In this document: positions 1-11,400 of the stretch, in pieces
Position numbering within the stretch: position 1 is the first letter of the stretch
How the letters are laid out: each line of letters starts with the position of its first letter
Source of the DNA: Cellvibrio sp. PSBB006
Lineage (GTDB): Bacteria > Pseudomonadota > Gammaproteobacteria > Pseudomonadales > Cellvibrionaceae
Assembly: GCF_002162135.1 (NCBI RefSeq)
Contig: NZ_CP021382.1
Span: 806,001 to 870,000, forward strand
Direction: 5' to 3'
Length of the DNA stretch: 64,000 nucleotides
The notes under the pieces: generated by a model
Seen by the model: the letters and a program-made list of their open reading frames with translations, nothing else
The model's database searches: none
What the model was told of the DNA's origin: nothing
Translations under genes and position numbers: made by a program

Positions 1-1318
1 GTTTTGGAGGCTGCTCCAAAATTAGATGTGCATTTGTTCCGCCTATGCCGAATGAACTTACTCCCGCACGTAGTGGGAAATCAGTTACCTTCCAATCCAT
101 TAATGTCTTATTAAAGTAGAAACAGCTGTTGTTGAAGTCGACTTCAGGGTTTGCATTTTCAAAATGCAAGCTTGGTGGTATTTTTTCATTCTTTAAAGCG
201 AGAATTACCTTAATTAAACTTGCCATGCCTGCAGCTGTCTCCAAATGGCCTATATTCGTTTTTACAGACCCCAGTGCGCAAAATTGCTTTTTTTGCGTGG
301 CACTTGAAAAAGCACCCTGTAAAGCTTCAAATTCAATAGGATCCCCCAACTGTGTGCCCGTGCCATGCGCTTCTATATAGGAAATGCTTTCCGGGTCAAC
401 TTCAGAAAAAGCCAGGGCTTCCGATATTACTTCCTGTTGCCCCTTAACCCCCGGCGCGGTAAAACCTACCTTCGCTGCCCCGTCATTATTAATCGATGAT
501 CCTTTAATTACAGCATGGATAGTATCTCCATCCCTTAGGGCATCTTCCAGACGTTTCAGCACAACAACACCGACACCACTGCCAAAGATTGTACCTTTCG
601 CCCTTTCATCAAATGCCCTGCAATGTCCATCCGGAGAGTTTATGCTGCCTTGCTCATAGTAATACCCGGTTTGAGGGACATTCAATTTAACAGCACCGGC
701 GACAGCTATATCACAGTCATACGCAAGAAGACTTCTATATGCCTGGTGTGTCGCTACCAATCCTGTCGAGCACGCCGTATCAACGGCCATAACAGGACCT
801 GTGATATCCAACTTATAGGCAATCTGTGTTGCCGCGTAACATTTATCATTGCCGATTAAAAGTGGGTACATACCCATGGATTCAATCAGATCCGTACGCG
901 GCAACAAGTTATTCAGCAGATATCCATTCATGCCAATACCAGCATACAGGCCAATTTTGGCTTTGGTTTTGCCCGGCGCATAGCCAGCATTTTCCAACGC
1001 GGTATATACATTTTCGATCAATAAACGATGTTGCGGATCGGTGATCTCCGCTTCTCGAGGAGTAAAGCTGAAAAAATCAGCATCAAACAGATCTACACCT
1101 TTTAACAGCGAAGCTTTCTTAACATATTTGGGATCATTTAAATGCTCTTTATTAACACCTACGTTGAGCAGCTGCGCATCCGAGAGTTCAGTTATTGATT
1201 CAACGCCCTTTACCAGGTTATCCCAATATGATTCCGGATTTTCTGCACCGGGGAAATTGCATGCCAAGCCAATAACAGCAACACTTTGAAATGGAATGGA
1301 TTCGTCGTGGTTTTCCAT
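1..1318 (-). CDS. Type I polyketide synthase, N-terminal ketosynthase (partial, runs off left edge)
   Basis: Reading from an ATG at 1318 the frame stays open to base 1 (about 439 codons), so only the N-terminal part of the protein is visible. It is a modular PKS ketosynthase: it opens with VAVIGLACNFPGA, has the active-site cysteine in DTACSTG (about residue 183), and carries the two catalytic histidine motifs EAHGTGT and NIGHLE. It ends in the SSFGIGGTNAH region typical of the KS C-terminus. The start codon shares one base with the stop of the upstream megasynthase (TAATG), which implies translational coupling and makes this the next module after the thiazole-forming one. It would extend the heterocycle-bearing chain by decarboxylative Claisen condensation. 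AT, reductive domains and any release domain lie outside the window, so the extender unit and beta-carbon state are unknown. Confidence 0.93.
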   Translation of the reverse strand, partial: MENHDESIPFQSVAVIGLACNFPGAENPESYWDNLVKGVESITELSDAQLLNVGVNKEHLNDPKYVKKASLLKGVDLFDADFFSFTPREAEITDPQHRLLIENVYTALENAGYAPGKTKAKIGLYAGIGMNGYLLNNLLPRTDLIESMGMYPLLIGNDKCYAATQIAYKLDITGPVMAVDTACSTGLVATHQAYRSLLAYDCDIAVAGAVKLNVPQTGYYYEQGSINSPDGHCRAFDERAKGTIFGSGVGVVVLKRLEDALRDGDTIHAVIKGSSINNDGAAKVGFTAPGVKGQQEVISEALAFSEVDPESISYIEAHGTGTQLGDPIEFEALQGAFSSATQKKQFCALGSVKTNIGHLETAAGMASLIKVILALKNEKIPPSLHFENANPEVDFNNSCFYFNKTLMDWKVTDFPLRAGVSSFGIGGTNAHLILEQPPK

Positions 1319-4300
1319 TAAGCCTTTTCTCCAATCAGCTTCCTTTGTTTTATAAGAGCAGATTTTTGTTTCTGCATTCGTTCATCTATACCCGAATCTT
1401 CTTTCAGGATTTGCTGGCTAATTCCGATGAATGAAGCTAACTCATGAATGGTTGTGTATTTAAACATATCAATAATGGATATTTTTTTATCAAACAAAGT
1501 TGATAATTTTTTATGTACCCTGACAATTAATATTGAATCACCACCTAATTCAAAAAAGTTATCATAAACGCTAATATTTTCTACGTGCAAGTATTCCTTC
1601 CATAAATCAACAATCTTTTTCTCTACTTCATTGCTGGGTAATACGTGGCGCTTCTCCTCAATTTCCGGCAAATCTATAGTTGCTAACGATTTCCTGTCGA
1701 CCTTTCCGTTGGCGGTCAACGGTATGGCTTTTATTGGAACAAACACAGAAGGTACCATATATTCTGGCAAGCGCTGCCTGAGGACCTGCTGTATTTCATC
1801 GCTATCCCTGCTGTTCTGTTTGTCGGGTAAAGATAACGGGCCATCTTGAATCCATTTTTCCGTTCGCTGGGGGTTAATACGACCACCGACCATACTATGG
1901 ATGACAACCTGCCCTTCATCTAACCGCAGCGCTTCGCTCACCCTTTTGGAAAGGTAACCTACCGGAGCTAAGCCAATTAAATTCAATGGCGCTTTTTCCA
2001 TTAAAATTTGGCCCATGTAGCCAGCTTCTATAAATGCAAATTCTTTTGCCTTTTCGGCTCCATAAATGGTTGCGATTACATTAAGGTCGCCCACCATAAA
2101 TAATGAGAAAGCCGCGTCATCATACATGTAAGGGTTTTCGCCGACGCCGTAGCAGCCCCTGTTAATTGCGTCTTCGTTGTTCACTTCAACAAGCGCATGA
2201 TCTGCAGGATGATAGTAATAGATACCTCCTTCGATCCCCTCTATCCTGCCTGCCTTAACGTGCAAATAAATTCTGACTGCATGTAAACTACCGGCCGACG
2301 GATATAAATGCTTGGGCAAAGGCTCATCGTCTAATTTGAGCTGGGACAATGTGCTGATCAAGCCATTGAAATCTGCTCTGGAAATCTCATCCTTCAGATA
2401 TTGTCGATAGCTTTGACGTCTTATAAAGGTGCTATTATCCAGCTGTGGCGGGGGAAGGGTAATTGTCCTTTCATTGCTCTTTGACTGGCGTAGCCCGGGC
2501 TGGCTTATCTTAAAATTTGTCAGTTCAATTTTATTCGTTGTGATATCAGTAAAGCCCTCTTCCTGAACGACATAAGCAACGAGTTTTGTTTTATTTTTAC
2601 TGCCCTGGTTTCCAAGGGCAACGACAACGGCCTCTTTAATACCGACCTGTTCTTTTAATACAGATTCAATTTCACCTAACTCTACCCTGTTTCCATTAAT
2701 ATTTACCTGGAAATCATTTCTTCCTAAAAATTCAATATTACCGTTAGGAAGATATCGTCCCAGGTCACCGGATTTATACAGACGCTGTTTTGTTAACGGG
2801 TGCTCTATAAATAAAGAGTTAGTCTTCTCGGGATCATTCAAATATCCCCTGGCTAAACCATCACCAGCAATATATAGCTCACCCGGAACCCACAATGGGC
2901 AGGTTTTCAACGCATGATTAAGAATATGTATTTCCTGGTTATCCAGCGCAGTCCCATACGGAATACTGTCTAATTGACAATCTTGCGGATCAATAATATG
3001 GGTAGCTGACCATATAGAGCATTCCGTAGGACCGCCGGCGCTGATCACCTGAACCCCAGGCCAAAGTTTCAACATCCGCTCCGGCAACTTCGGGGGAATC
3101 CAATCGCCACTCATCATTGCCAACCGCAGCTCATTAAAGTTTTCTTCTGGATTATCCTCAATATAATCAACCAGAATTTGCATTAAGGCGGGAACAGTAT
3201 TCCAGAACGTGATGTTATGTTGTTTAATTAAATTAACCCAATGTGCGGGATTCCTTGATGTGCCAGCGTCCGGAATAACTAGCGTGGCACCACTGGAAAG
3301 CGTGCCAAAAAGATCATAAACAGACAAATCAAAATTTAAAGCCGAGAGGCCAATAACACGATCTCCACTGCCCAGTGAATATCGACGATTAATATCCAAT
3401 ATGGTATTAACGGCACCTCTATGCGGAATCATCACTCCTTTAGGTACGCCGGTTGAGCCAGAGGTATAAAGCACATAAGCCAAGTCATCAAATTTTTGCA
3501 GGGGCTCCAATTTCTGCGCAGGTACAGGTTCGGGTAAACCATCAATGCAAATGACCTTGACATCGGGAGGAAAAACCAGGTTTTCAGCTAAAGCAGATAC
3601 CGTCAAGGCAACCGACGCATTACTATTTTTTAGCAAATAATGCAGCCTATCCTGCGGAATACCAGGATCGATTGGTAGATATGCCGACCCTGCAAAGAGG
3701 ATTCCCATCACCGCGACGACTTGATATACACTTTTGTCCATAACAACCGCGACCAAATGATTAGGCCTGCATCCCTTTTCCCTGAGATCAACAGCTAACG
3801 AGACAGAACGATTGTATAGCTGGCGATATGTAAAACTTTTTTCGGACGAAACCACCGCTATTTGATCAGGGTTGATACTGACTTGTTTTTCAAAAAGCGT
3901 TTGTAACAGATCTTCTTCTAATGGTTTCCTGGTTTGATTAACCAGTTTCAGTGCTTCGGCCTGGTCATCGGGAAGCAATAGCGGGGCAATGTCCATGTCC
4001 CAAAGCTTTTCATCTGCCGCTAAGCGCGTCAGCATTTTGCAATAAGACTCAAACATCGAATCTAATAAACCGTTGGGAAACAAGGATTCCACGGTATCCC
4101 AATTGAAGCGAAGCATTCCATTCCATTCCATCACCTGGTGATCCAGCCACACTTGTGTTGTTTGGCTAATACCGTATCCCTCTTCGCCAATAGCTTTGGA
4201 ATTGGAGTTTTCATGTTTAAGGGATCTGACTCCCAAGGTACTGGTAAAAACCACCGGCATCGAGACTTGTGAACCATGTCTTCTCGTCATTTCACGCAGA

Positions 4301-7300
4301 ACAGAAATAGCTCCACAAAATCTATTATCCAGGTCTTCCCACAATTGCTGCTGAATTCGTTTGATACGTCCAGTGATTGTAGAAGTTTCTGCGTTATTGA
4401 TCTCCAACAGCGTCAGGGAAGTGAAATCTCCTACTATTTCATTAACCTGTTCGTGCGCGGGGTGGCGATTATACAGTGTCAAATTAATTGTAAAATGTGG
4501 CGACCTGCTCCATAAAGCCAGTATTTCAGAAAATATTCCCATCAATACTGCTGAGGGAGTTACGCCTAATTTAATCGCCTTATTCTTAATAACGTTCCAT
4601 TTATCTGCTTCTAATTGGTATGTTCTGCGCTTGAATTCAGGGTTGGTGACCTTCTCCGGTGATAGGGCTAGAGGAAGTTGAGGTGAAGGCGGCAAACCAT
4701 CTATTCTGTCAAACCAATAATTACGACATTTATGGAAAATTTCCGAATCTTTAATTTTTTCTTCTGCGATCACATAATCACGGAAAGATAAATCCAGCTT
4801 TGGAAGTTCCAACTCAGGATTTTGGTAGAACATCAACCACTGCTCAATAAGCATATTGATGCTCCAGGCATCAGCAATGAGAATATCAATGCTAAAACAC
4901 AACCTGAAGCCTTCAGGCTTTGAGCGAATAGCACGTATTTCAAACAGCGGCCATTGCTCCAGGGAAATGACATTATGAGACATCTCCTTCCTGACATTTT
5001 CTTGCAACAAACGAATATCATCTGGAGACTTGTCAACAACATCCAATACTTCAAATGTATATTCAGGTACCTTTTCCAGAATTTTTTGTTCGCTGGAAGA
5101 AAGCACAACGGCCCGAAGCATATCGTGTCTGTTTACCAGTTTATTCCAGGCTTTATTGAACGCTGCAATTTCCCCTGAATATATTTCTATTTCAAGATAA
5201 ATATGCGTGGAATTATCCCCTAATGAAAATACTCCGGTGCGGCCAAGCCAATAAGCATGCTGGATATCATTTAATGGGAATGGTTCATGACGGTTTTTCA
5301 GATCCGGAATAATTCTGTCCATGCTACTGCGGGAAACTTTCCGTTTCTCCGGGACAACTTCCTCAGCAAGCGAGGGGAATTCTTTTGCGATGTCTTCAGC
5401 AAGCAATCTTACTGTTGGATTCATGAACAAGCGGCTAAGTGTGACATCGACATCGAACTTATCAATTATCAAATCAATCAAAAGTAACGCCTGAAGCGAA
5501 TTGCCACCCAACTCAAAGAAATTATCAAGGACACCTATCCTGTCAATTTCAAAAGATCGCTCCCACAGTAAAACCAACTCCCTTTCCAACGAGTTCCGGG
5601 GCGCTTCGAAGTCATCATTTAACTCTGGCCTCGGATGAAAGTTTTTGGTATCTGTCGAACAAATTATTGAGTTTGATAGAGTAGAGTCTACATCAGCGAC
5701 TTGCTTCTGGGCATCAATCCAATAACGTTCAGGTTGCAACGGATAGGACGGCAAATGAACTCTTCGGCGAGGTGAGTTATTATGAAACTTGTCCCAATTA
5801 ATCTTCACCCCGGATAACCAAATTCTCCCGATAGACCGGGCTAGAAATTCAGAATCATTACAATTGTTTTCGCGATGGCGAATTGTTGGGATAGCTCGGC
5901 ACAAGTCGCCAATATCGTGTTCATTGACCATTCCCAATAAGGCCTGGCCGGGGCCAACCTCCAAAAACACGTTGGTGGAGTTATTCACCAATGTTTCGAT
6001 CCCCTTGGAAAAAAGAACGGCTCCGCGCAGATGGTTCACCCAATAGTCGGGAGATGTAGCCTGCTCCGCCTGTATCCACTCACCAGTGACATTTGAAACA
6101 TACGGTATTTGGGGAGTATTTAGTGATATGGCTTTTACTTTAGCCTTAAAAGCATCCAATATAGGATTCATCATTTCCGAATGAAATGCATGAGACGTAC
6201 GCAAAAGCTGACTTTTAATGCCTCTTTCATCCAGCTGTTGATATATTGAATCGATAAGTGCGCCCTCACCGGAAATGACGCACGATTTAGGCGAGTTAAT
6301 CGCCGCAAAATCGTAGTCTCCGGATAAAATAGATTTGAGCTCTTCTCGCGATTGCCTTACAGCCAACATTTTCCCGGCGGGCAATTCCCGGATCAGGGCT
6401 CCCCTCGCTGAAACCAACAGCAAAGCATCCTCCAGTGTAAACACTCCGGATATACATGCGGCAACATATTCACCGATACTATGGCCAATCATAGCTTTAG
6501 GTAGAAAGCCCCAGTGGATAAGCAATTTTGCTAAAGCGTACTCCACGGAAAAAATCAATGGCTGGGTGTAATGTGTTTGATTTATCAACGCTGACGCATC
6601 TTCAGTATCGGAGACCGGAAATAACGCAGACTTTAGATCTATGTTGGCAACTGCTGAAACAATAGCAAAACATCGATCAAGCTCTTTCTTGAATACACTC
6701 TCCTGTTGGTATAAATCCTTTGCCATTTGAGGGTATTGGCTACCCTGACCGGGAAACATGAAGACAAGGCGTCTTTCACTTCGATCATGTTTATCCGTCA
6801 AAACACGCTCGGCTTTGGCCCTCAGCATGTCAATAGCTTGTTCGCGCTTCTGACAGACAACAACACGGCGATGTTCAAACTCTTTACGACCAATCTGGAG
6901 GGTATGCACCACATCCGTCAAATTCACGCCAGGGCTGGATTCCAAATAATCAGCCAGATTGATTGCGATTTTGTTTAGTGCAGACTCAGTCTTGGCTGAG
7001 AGCGTCATAACTTTCCAGCTATCTGACTCCTCGGAAGAAAATGTTTCCGGATAGCTCTCCAATATTAGATGGGCATTAGTTCCACCAATTCCAAAGGAGC
7101 TGACGCCAGCTCTCAACGGTTCATGTTGATTCCACTCTTTCAACTCGGCGTTCACATAAAATGGGCTATTCTCAAAATCTATTTCCGGGTTAGGCTTTTT
7201 GAAATGCAAGCTTGCAGGTATTTTTTTATTTTTCATCGCAAGCACTGTTTTGATCAAACCGGCAATTCCTGCTGCGGTATCCAGGTGGCCAATGTTTGTT

Positions 7301-8340
7301 TTAACAGAACCAATTCCGCAAAAGTGCTTTTTATCGGTGAATGCACCAAAAGCTTCTGACAGTGCGGCAACTTCTGCAGGGTCACCAATCGGTGTACCCG
7401 TGCCATGTGCTTCGACATACGTTATCGAATCCGCGGGAACATCAGCAATCGCAAGTGCCTCGGCGATTACTTCAGATTGCCCCTGAATACTGGGAGCGGT
7501 ATAACTCATTTTCATAGTGCCATCATTATTGATCGCACTTCCAAGAATCACAGCATCGATTGAATTACGATTGGCAATCGCATCGTCCAATCGCTGTAAT
7601 GCAACAAGGCCCAGTCCACTGGAGTTCATAGTCCCGCGACCGTCGGCATCGAACGCACGGCAATGGCCGTCAATAGATTCGATCCCGCCCTTGTAATAGT
7701 AATGGCCAAGCTTTTGGGGAACACCGATTGAAACAGCTCCCGCAATCGCTATATCACACTCACCATTGAGTAAGCTCTGAACAGCCATGTGAACTGCAAC
7801 TAGCGAAGTTGAACACGCCGTTTGAATACTGACACTGGGGCCCGTTAAATTCAGTTTGTATGATGTCCAGGTACTTAAAAAGTCTTTGTCGTTGAGGATT
7901 TTTGTTTGAAACGCTTCACCAGATTTAATTGTGCTTCGATTTTTTGCAAAATTGAAAATGTAGCTATTCATTCCCATGCCGGAAAAAACACCTATTTTCC
8001 CAGTATATCTATCGGCATCGTACCCTGAATTCTCAAGTACCTCCCATGCACACTCCAAAAAGAAGCGGATCTGAGGGTCCATCATTCTTGCTTCAGAAGG
8101 GGAGCAGTTAAAAAATTTAGCATCGAATTTATCGATGTCATCCAGGACAAATCCTTTTTTAACAAGGTTCTCGTCATTAATACGAGATTCAGGGATTCCA
8201 GACTCTAACAGATCCTCATCAGTAAAATCTGACAATGACTCCACGCCATTTTCCAGATTACTCCAAAATTCCTTTAGCGTCTTTGCTCCTGGAAAACGAC
8301 CAGCCATTCCAATAATTGCTACTTTATTTTCATTTCCCAT
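1318..8340 (-). CDS. Hybrid PKS-NRPS: KS-AT-ACP-Cy-A(Ox)-PCP, predicted thiazole-forming module
   Basis: A 2340-aa two-module protein. KS spans about 5-430 (active site in QTACSTS, about residue 175; EAHGTGT; NIGHLD). AT spans about 525-830 (GHSIGEY near 620 and HAFH near 717, a malonyl-CoA signature). ACP is near 946 (LGGNSL). No KR, DH or ER lies between AT and ACP, so the beta-keto group should stay. A heterocyclisation domain follows: LNDIQHAYW near 1025, and DILIAD near 1158 in place of HHxxxDG. The A domain (core YTSGSTG near 1630) has pocket residues read as D-L-Y-N-M-S-A-I-W, matching the cysteine code. About 200 residues resembling a SagB-type FMN oxidase (about 1950-2155, with SAGSLHAVRIY) are inserted after the A8 region, as in epothilone-type thiazole modules. 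A PCP (LGGDSIL) ends the protein; there is no thioesterase. Expected action: malonate extension, then Cys condensation, cyclisation and oxidation to a thiazole. Confidence 0.93.
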   Translation of the reverse strand: MGNENKVAIIGMAGRFPGAKTLKEFWSNLENGVESLSDFTDEDLLESGIPESRINDENLVKKGFVLDDIDKFDAKFFNCSPSEARMMDPQIRFFLECAWEVLENSGYDADRYTGKIGVFSGMGMNSYIFNFAKNRSTIKSGEAFQTKILNDKDFLSTWTSYKLNLTGPSVSIQTACSTSLVAVHMAVQSLLNGECDIAIAGAVSIGVPQKLGHYYYKGGIESIDGHCRAFDADGRGTMNSSGLGLVALQRLDDAIANRNSIDAVILGSAINNDGTMKMSYTAPSIQGQSEVIAEALAIADVPADSITYVEAHGTGTPIGDPAEVAALSEAFGAFTDKKHFCGIGSVKTNIGHLDTAAGIAGLIKTVLAMKNKKIPASLHFKKPNPEIDFENSPFYVNAELKEWNQHEPLRAGVSSFGIGGTNAHLILESYPETFSSEESDSWKVMTLSAKTESALNKIAINLADYLESSPGVNLTDVVHTLQIGRKEFEHRRVVVCQKREQAIDMLRAKAERVLTDKHDRSERRLVFMFPGQGSQYPQMAKDLYQQESVFKKELDRCFAIVSAVANIDLKSALFPVSDTEDASALINQTHYTQPLIFSVEYALAKLLIHWGFLPKAMIGHSIGEYVAACISGVFTLEDALLLVSARGALIRELPAGKMLAVRQSREELKSILSGDYDFAAINSPKSCVISGEGALIDSIYQQLDERGIKSQLLRTSHAFHSEMMNPILDAFKAKVKAISLNTPQIPYVSNVTGEWIQAEQATSPDYWVNHLRGAVLFSKGIETLVNNSTNVFLEVGPGQALLGMVNEHDIGDLCRAIPTIRHRENNCNDSEFLARSIGRIWLSGVKINWDKFHNNSPRRRVHLPSYPLQPERYWIDAQKQVADVDSTLSNSIICSTDTKNFHPRPELNDDFEAPRNSLERELVLLWERSFEIDRIGVLDNFFELGGNSLQALLLIDLIIDKFDVDVTLSRLFMNPTVRLLAEDIAKEFPSLAEEVVPEKRKVSRSSMDRIIPDLKNRHEPFPLNDIQHAYWLGRTGVFSLGDNSTHIYLEIEIYSGEIAAFNKAWNKLVNRHDMLRAVVLSSSEQKILEKVPEYTFEVLDVVDKSPDDIRLLQENVRKEMSHNVISLEQWPLFEIRAIRSKPEGFRLCFSIDILIADAWSINMLIEQWLMFYQNPELELPKLDLSFRDYVIAEEKIKDSEIFHKCRNYWFDRIDGLPPSPQLPLALSPEKVTNPEFKRRTYQLEADKWNVIKNKAIKLGVTPSAVLMGIFSEILALWSRSPHFTINLTLYNRHPAHEQVNEIVGDFTSLTLLEINNAETSTITGRIKRIQQQLWEDLDNRFCGAISVLREMTRRHGSQVSMPVVFTSTLGVRSLKHENSNSKAIGEEGYGISQTTQVWLDHQVMEWNGMLRFNWDTVESLFPNGLLDSMFESYCKMLTRLAADEKLWDMDIAPLLLPDDQAEALKLVNQTRKPLEEDLLQTLFEKQVSINPDQIAVVSSEKSFTYRQLYNRSVSLAVDLREKGCRPNHLVAVVMDKSVYQVVAVMGILFAGSAYLPIDPGIPQDRLHYLLKNSNASVALTVSALAENLVFPPDVKVICIDGLPEPVPAQKLEPLQKFDDLAYVLYTSGSTGVPKGVMIPHRGAVNTILDINRRYSLGSGDRVIGLSALNFDLSVYDLFGTLSSGATLVIPDAGTSRNPAHWVNLIKQHNITFWNTVPALMQILVDYIEDNPEENFNELRLAMMSGDWIPPKLPERMLKLWPGVQVISAGGPTECSIWSATHIIDPQDCQLDSIPYGTALDNQEIHILNHALKTCPLWVPGELYIAGDGLARGYLNDPEKTNSLFIEHPLTKQRLYKSGDLGRYLPNGNIEFLGRNDFQVNINGNRVELGEIESVLKEQVGIKEAVVVALGNQGSKNKTKLVAYVVQEEGFTDITTNKIELTNFKISQPGLRQSKSNERTITLPPPQLDNSTFIRRQSYRQYLKDEISRADFNGLISTLSQLKLDDEPLPKHLYPSAGSLHAVRIYLHVKAGRIEGIEGGIYYYHPADHALVEVNNEDAINRGCYGVGENPYMYDDAAFSLFMVGDLNVIATIYGAEKAKEFAFIEAGYMGQILMEKAPLNLIGLAPVGYLSKRVSEALRLDEGQVVIHSMVGGRINPQRTEKWIQDGPLSLPDKQNSRDSDEIQQVLRQRLPEYMVPSVFVPIKAIPLTANGKVDRKSLATIDLPEIEEKRHVLPSNEVEKKIVDLWKEYLHVENISVYDNFFELGGDSILIVRVHKKLSTLFDKKISIIDMFKYTTIHELASFIGISQQILKEDSGIDERMQKQKSALIKQRKLIGEKA

Positions 8341-8408
8341 TGTATGTTTTTAACCTCATTGCATATGGCTTGATAAATTAATACTGTCAATTTCTAACCG
8401 AATAAATA

Positions 8409-11400
8409 TTAAGTTGTAACGGCATCCTCATTAGCTTCATACCTGATTTTTTGCTTCATTCTTAGTCTTCGGGATTCAGCTCGCTTTCTGGCGTCGTTAT
8501 ACGATGGACGTTCCACATCAGACTGCCCCAGATATCTCGACATGCTTTCGATGGTGGGATGCTTGAATATTTCAATAATACCAACCTCCCTATCCAGCAA
8601 TTTTTCCAATTCAATTTTCATGTGTGCAATTAAAAGGGAATTGCCACCTATTTCAAAAAAGTTATCGTAGATACCTATATTTTCTTTCTGTAAAAGGGTT
8701 TTCCATATTAAGGAAATCTGAATTTCCATTTCGCTAGTGGGTGCAGATTTTACAGGGTCGTGAGCCGCTGAATCCCCTGTAGCTTTTAAGGCTGGCAGGT
8801 TATTCCGATCAATTTTTCCATTAGGGGTCAAAGGTATATGCTCAAGAAAAACAAAATCCCGGGGAATCATGTACTCCGGCAAACGATCAATCAAATGGAG
8901 TTGAATGTCCGCAATTGAAAGCTCATCCTTCAATTCATTCTTTGTTTGCGCAATGTAAGCCACCAATCTTTCATCGCCAGATGAAGACTTATTCACAGTA
9001 ACAATTGCCTCCAATATTCCTGGGATATCCAGGATATTCTGCTCAATCTCCGCGGTTTCAATGCGGAAACCTTTATACTTGACCTGGAAATCCGCACGGC
9101 CTAAATATTCTATATTTCCATCGGAGTGATATCTGGCCCTGTCACCTGTTTTATACATTCTTCCACCGGGCTCGCCCCAGGGATCTGGCATATAACGGTC
9201 AGCGGTTAATCCCGGACGATTCCAATATCCTCGTGTAACACCTTCGCCGGCAATGTACAGTTCTCCAGGAACACCGACAGGAACTAACATAAAATTGGCG
9301 TCGAGCACGATTAATTTAGTATTGGCAATGGGGCCGCCAATGCGGACATCATTTGCAGTGATTTTTCTAACACCTGACCATACCGTAGTTTCGGTAGGGC
9401 CATACATATTAAAGATTTCACCATCACCCAGGATATCCGCATATTCACTCACCAGATTAGCGGGTATAGCTTCCCCACCCATAAACAACCGCTTCAGGTT
9501 CTGGCACGACTTCCTGCCTTCGGGGTAATTCATTAGCATTTTGGCAAAGGACGGTGTGCACTGTAGATGATCTACCTTGTATTGCGCCATTAAATCAACA
9601 GGTGAAGAAACCTGATTTTTATTTTTAAAATTAAATTGGGCAACATGAGCATTTGTTAACAAACGAAGTTGATTGATATTCCTGAAGCCCGTTATGGTAT
9701 TTTCGTCATCCACACCAAAATCAATCAGGCATGCAATTTCGTCAACGCCACTCTGATGTATCTTTTGTACCATCTGCAAACAGCTTTCTTTAGTGCCAAA
9801 CAATGCACTTGATTCAAAATAACGGTGAAAGCCAGCCTCCACAATTGCATCTTCATCAACATTGGTATTGAGGCCCTCACTTTCAGCGACAGCTTTAAGC
9901 AAACCAACGGAATTTTTTAAGTACGTTTTAAACGGCGATTTCACCAGGCTTTTAACATCATCTACATTGTCGCCAATGTATGTATGCACCATAAGGGTTA
10001 CAATTCCTTTGCCGGCATCGAAACCATTTTCCGCCAGGGAAGACCGGTATATATTAATGTTGTTTTTCAGGTCGTTTAGATTTTGCCCCAGTAAATGGGT
10101 CAAAATATTTGCACCAATCGAGCCAGCATACCGATAGGTTTCCGGATTACCTGCTGTTGTAATCCAGGTTGGCAGCTCAGGTTGCACAGCCCTGGGACGA
10201 ACAGTGATATCTATTTCTTCACCATTTCCCGCTGTGCATTTGATAGATTCTCCTTTCCATAAAGCCTGCACTTGTTGAACATGCTTTCTCAGTACTTCAT
10301 GCCGTTTTTTAAAATTTTCCGGAGCAAAAACAAAATCGTTAAAATGCCAACCCGAGGCAAAAGCAACCCCCACCCTTCCTTTGCTCAGGTTATCGATCAT
10401 TGACCATTCTTCCGCAATCCTGATCGGATTATGTAATGGGGCAACAATACTACCCGCGCGAATACCAACATTACTCGTTATGGTGGAAATCGCCGATGCC
10501 GCGACGGATGGATTTGGAAATTGTCCGCCAAAGGTATGGAAATGCCGCTCAGGAACCCAAACCGACTCGAATCCATTCTGATCGGCAAATTTTGCACCTT
10601 CAACAAGCAACTTATATTTGTCAGTATTTTTTTGCTCGTCAGCGGCAAAGTAGAATAAGCTAAATTTGGGCGGGGTAACTTTATCCCCAGTACCTATATC
10701 ATCAGTGCCTATATCGCTTCTTCTCCATGATTGCGTTTCCCTGATACCGCCTTGTGGCAATTCCGGCATAAGAATTACTTTCATTCCATTCGCTAATGTC
10801 CAAAACAATTCCAAAACGGATATATCAAATGAAATACTGGTAACCGACAACCAGACCGGACGGGGATTTATATCTGAATTTTTTGAATTTGAGGTGTAAT
10901 TAAGATTTATATTTTTATCCAATCCCTTAAAGAAATTGATCACATTATAATGGGAAACCATGACTCCTTTTGGCTTACCGGTAGTCCCGGAGGTATAAAT
11001 CATATATGCAATGTTTTTTGAACTAACGGTGGATGTTAATTCAAAAAATTCATCACCCAGGAAATCTACCCTCTTATCAATACAGAATGTAGGTATATTT
11101 TCTTGTTGAAAAATCAATTCCAGATCGGAATGCGTTAGTATAAATTTTAACTCCGCGTCCGCTGCAACCAGAGATAAACGTCCTATCGGGTAGGCAGGAT
11201 CCAGAGGAACATAGGCACCACCAGCCTTTAGGATTGCAAATAATGAAACAACCAAATCTATAGAACGCCCCAGGCAAACACCAACCTTCACATCTGGCCC
11301 AACACCTTTCCTTTGAAGAGCCCTGGCCAATTGGTCGGCACGGTTATCCAGTTCCTCATAGGAAATCGATTCACCTTCGAAGATTATTGCGATTTCGCTC

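Noticed and set aside
129..1289. Short plus-strand frames over the left edge
   Set aside because: They run antisense to the clear minus-strand ketosynthase, whose motifs are all intact.
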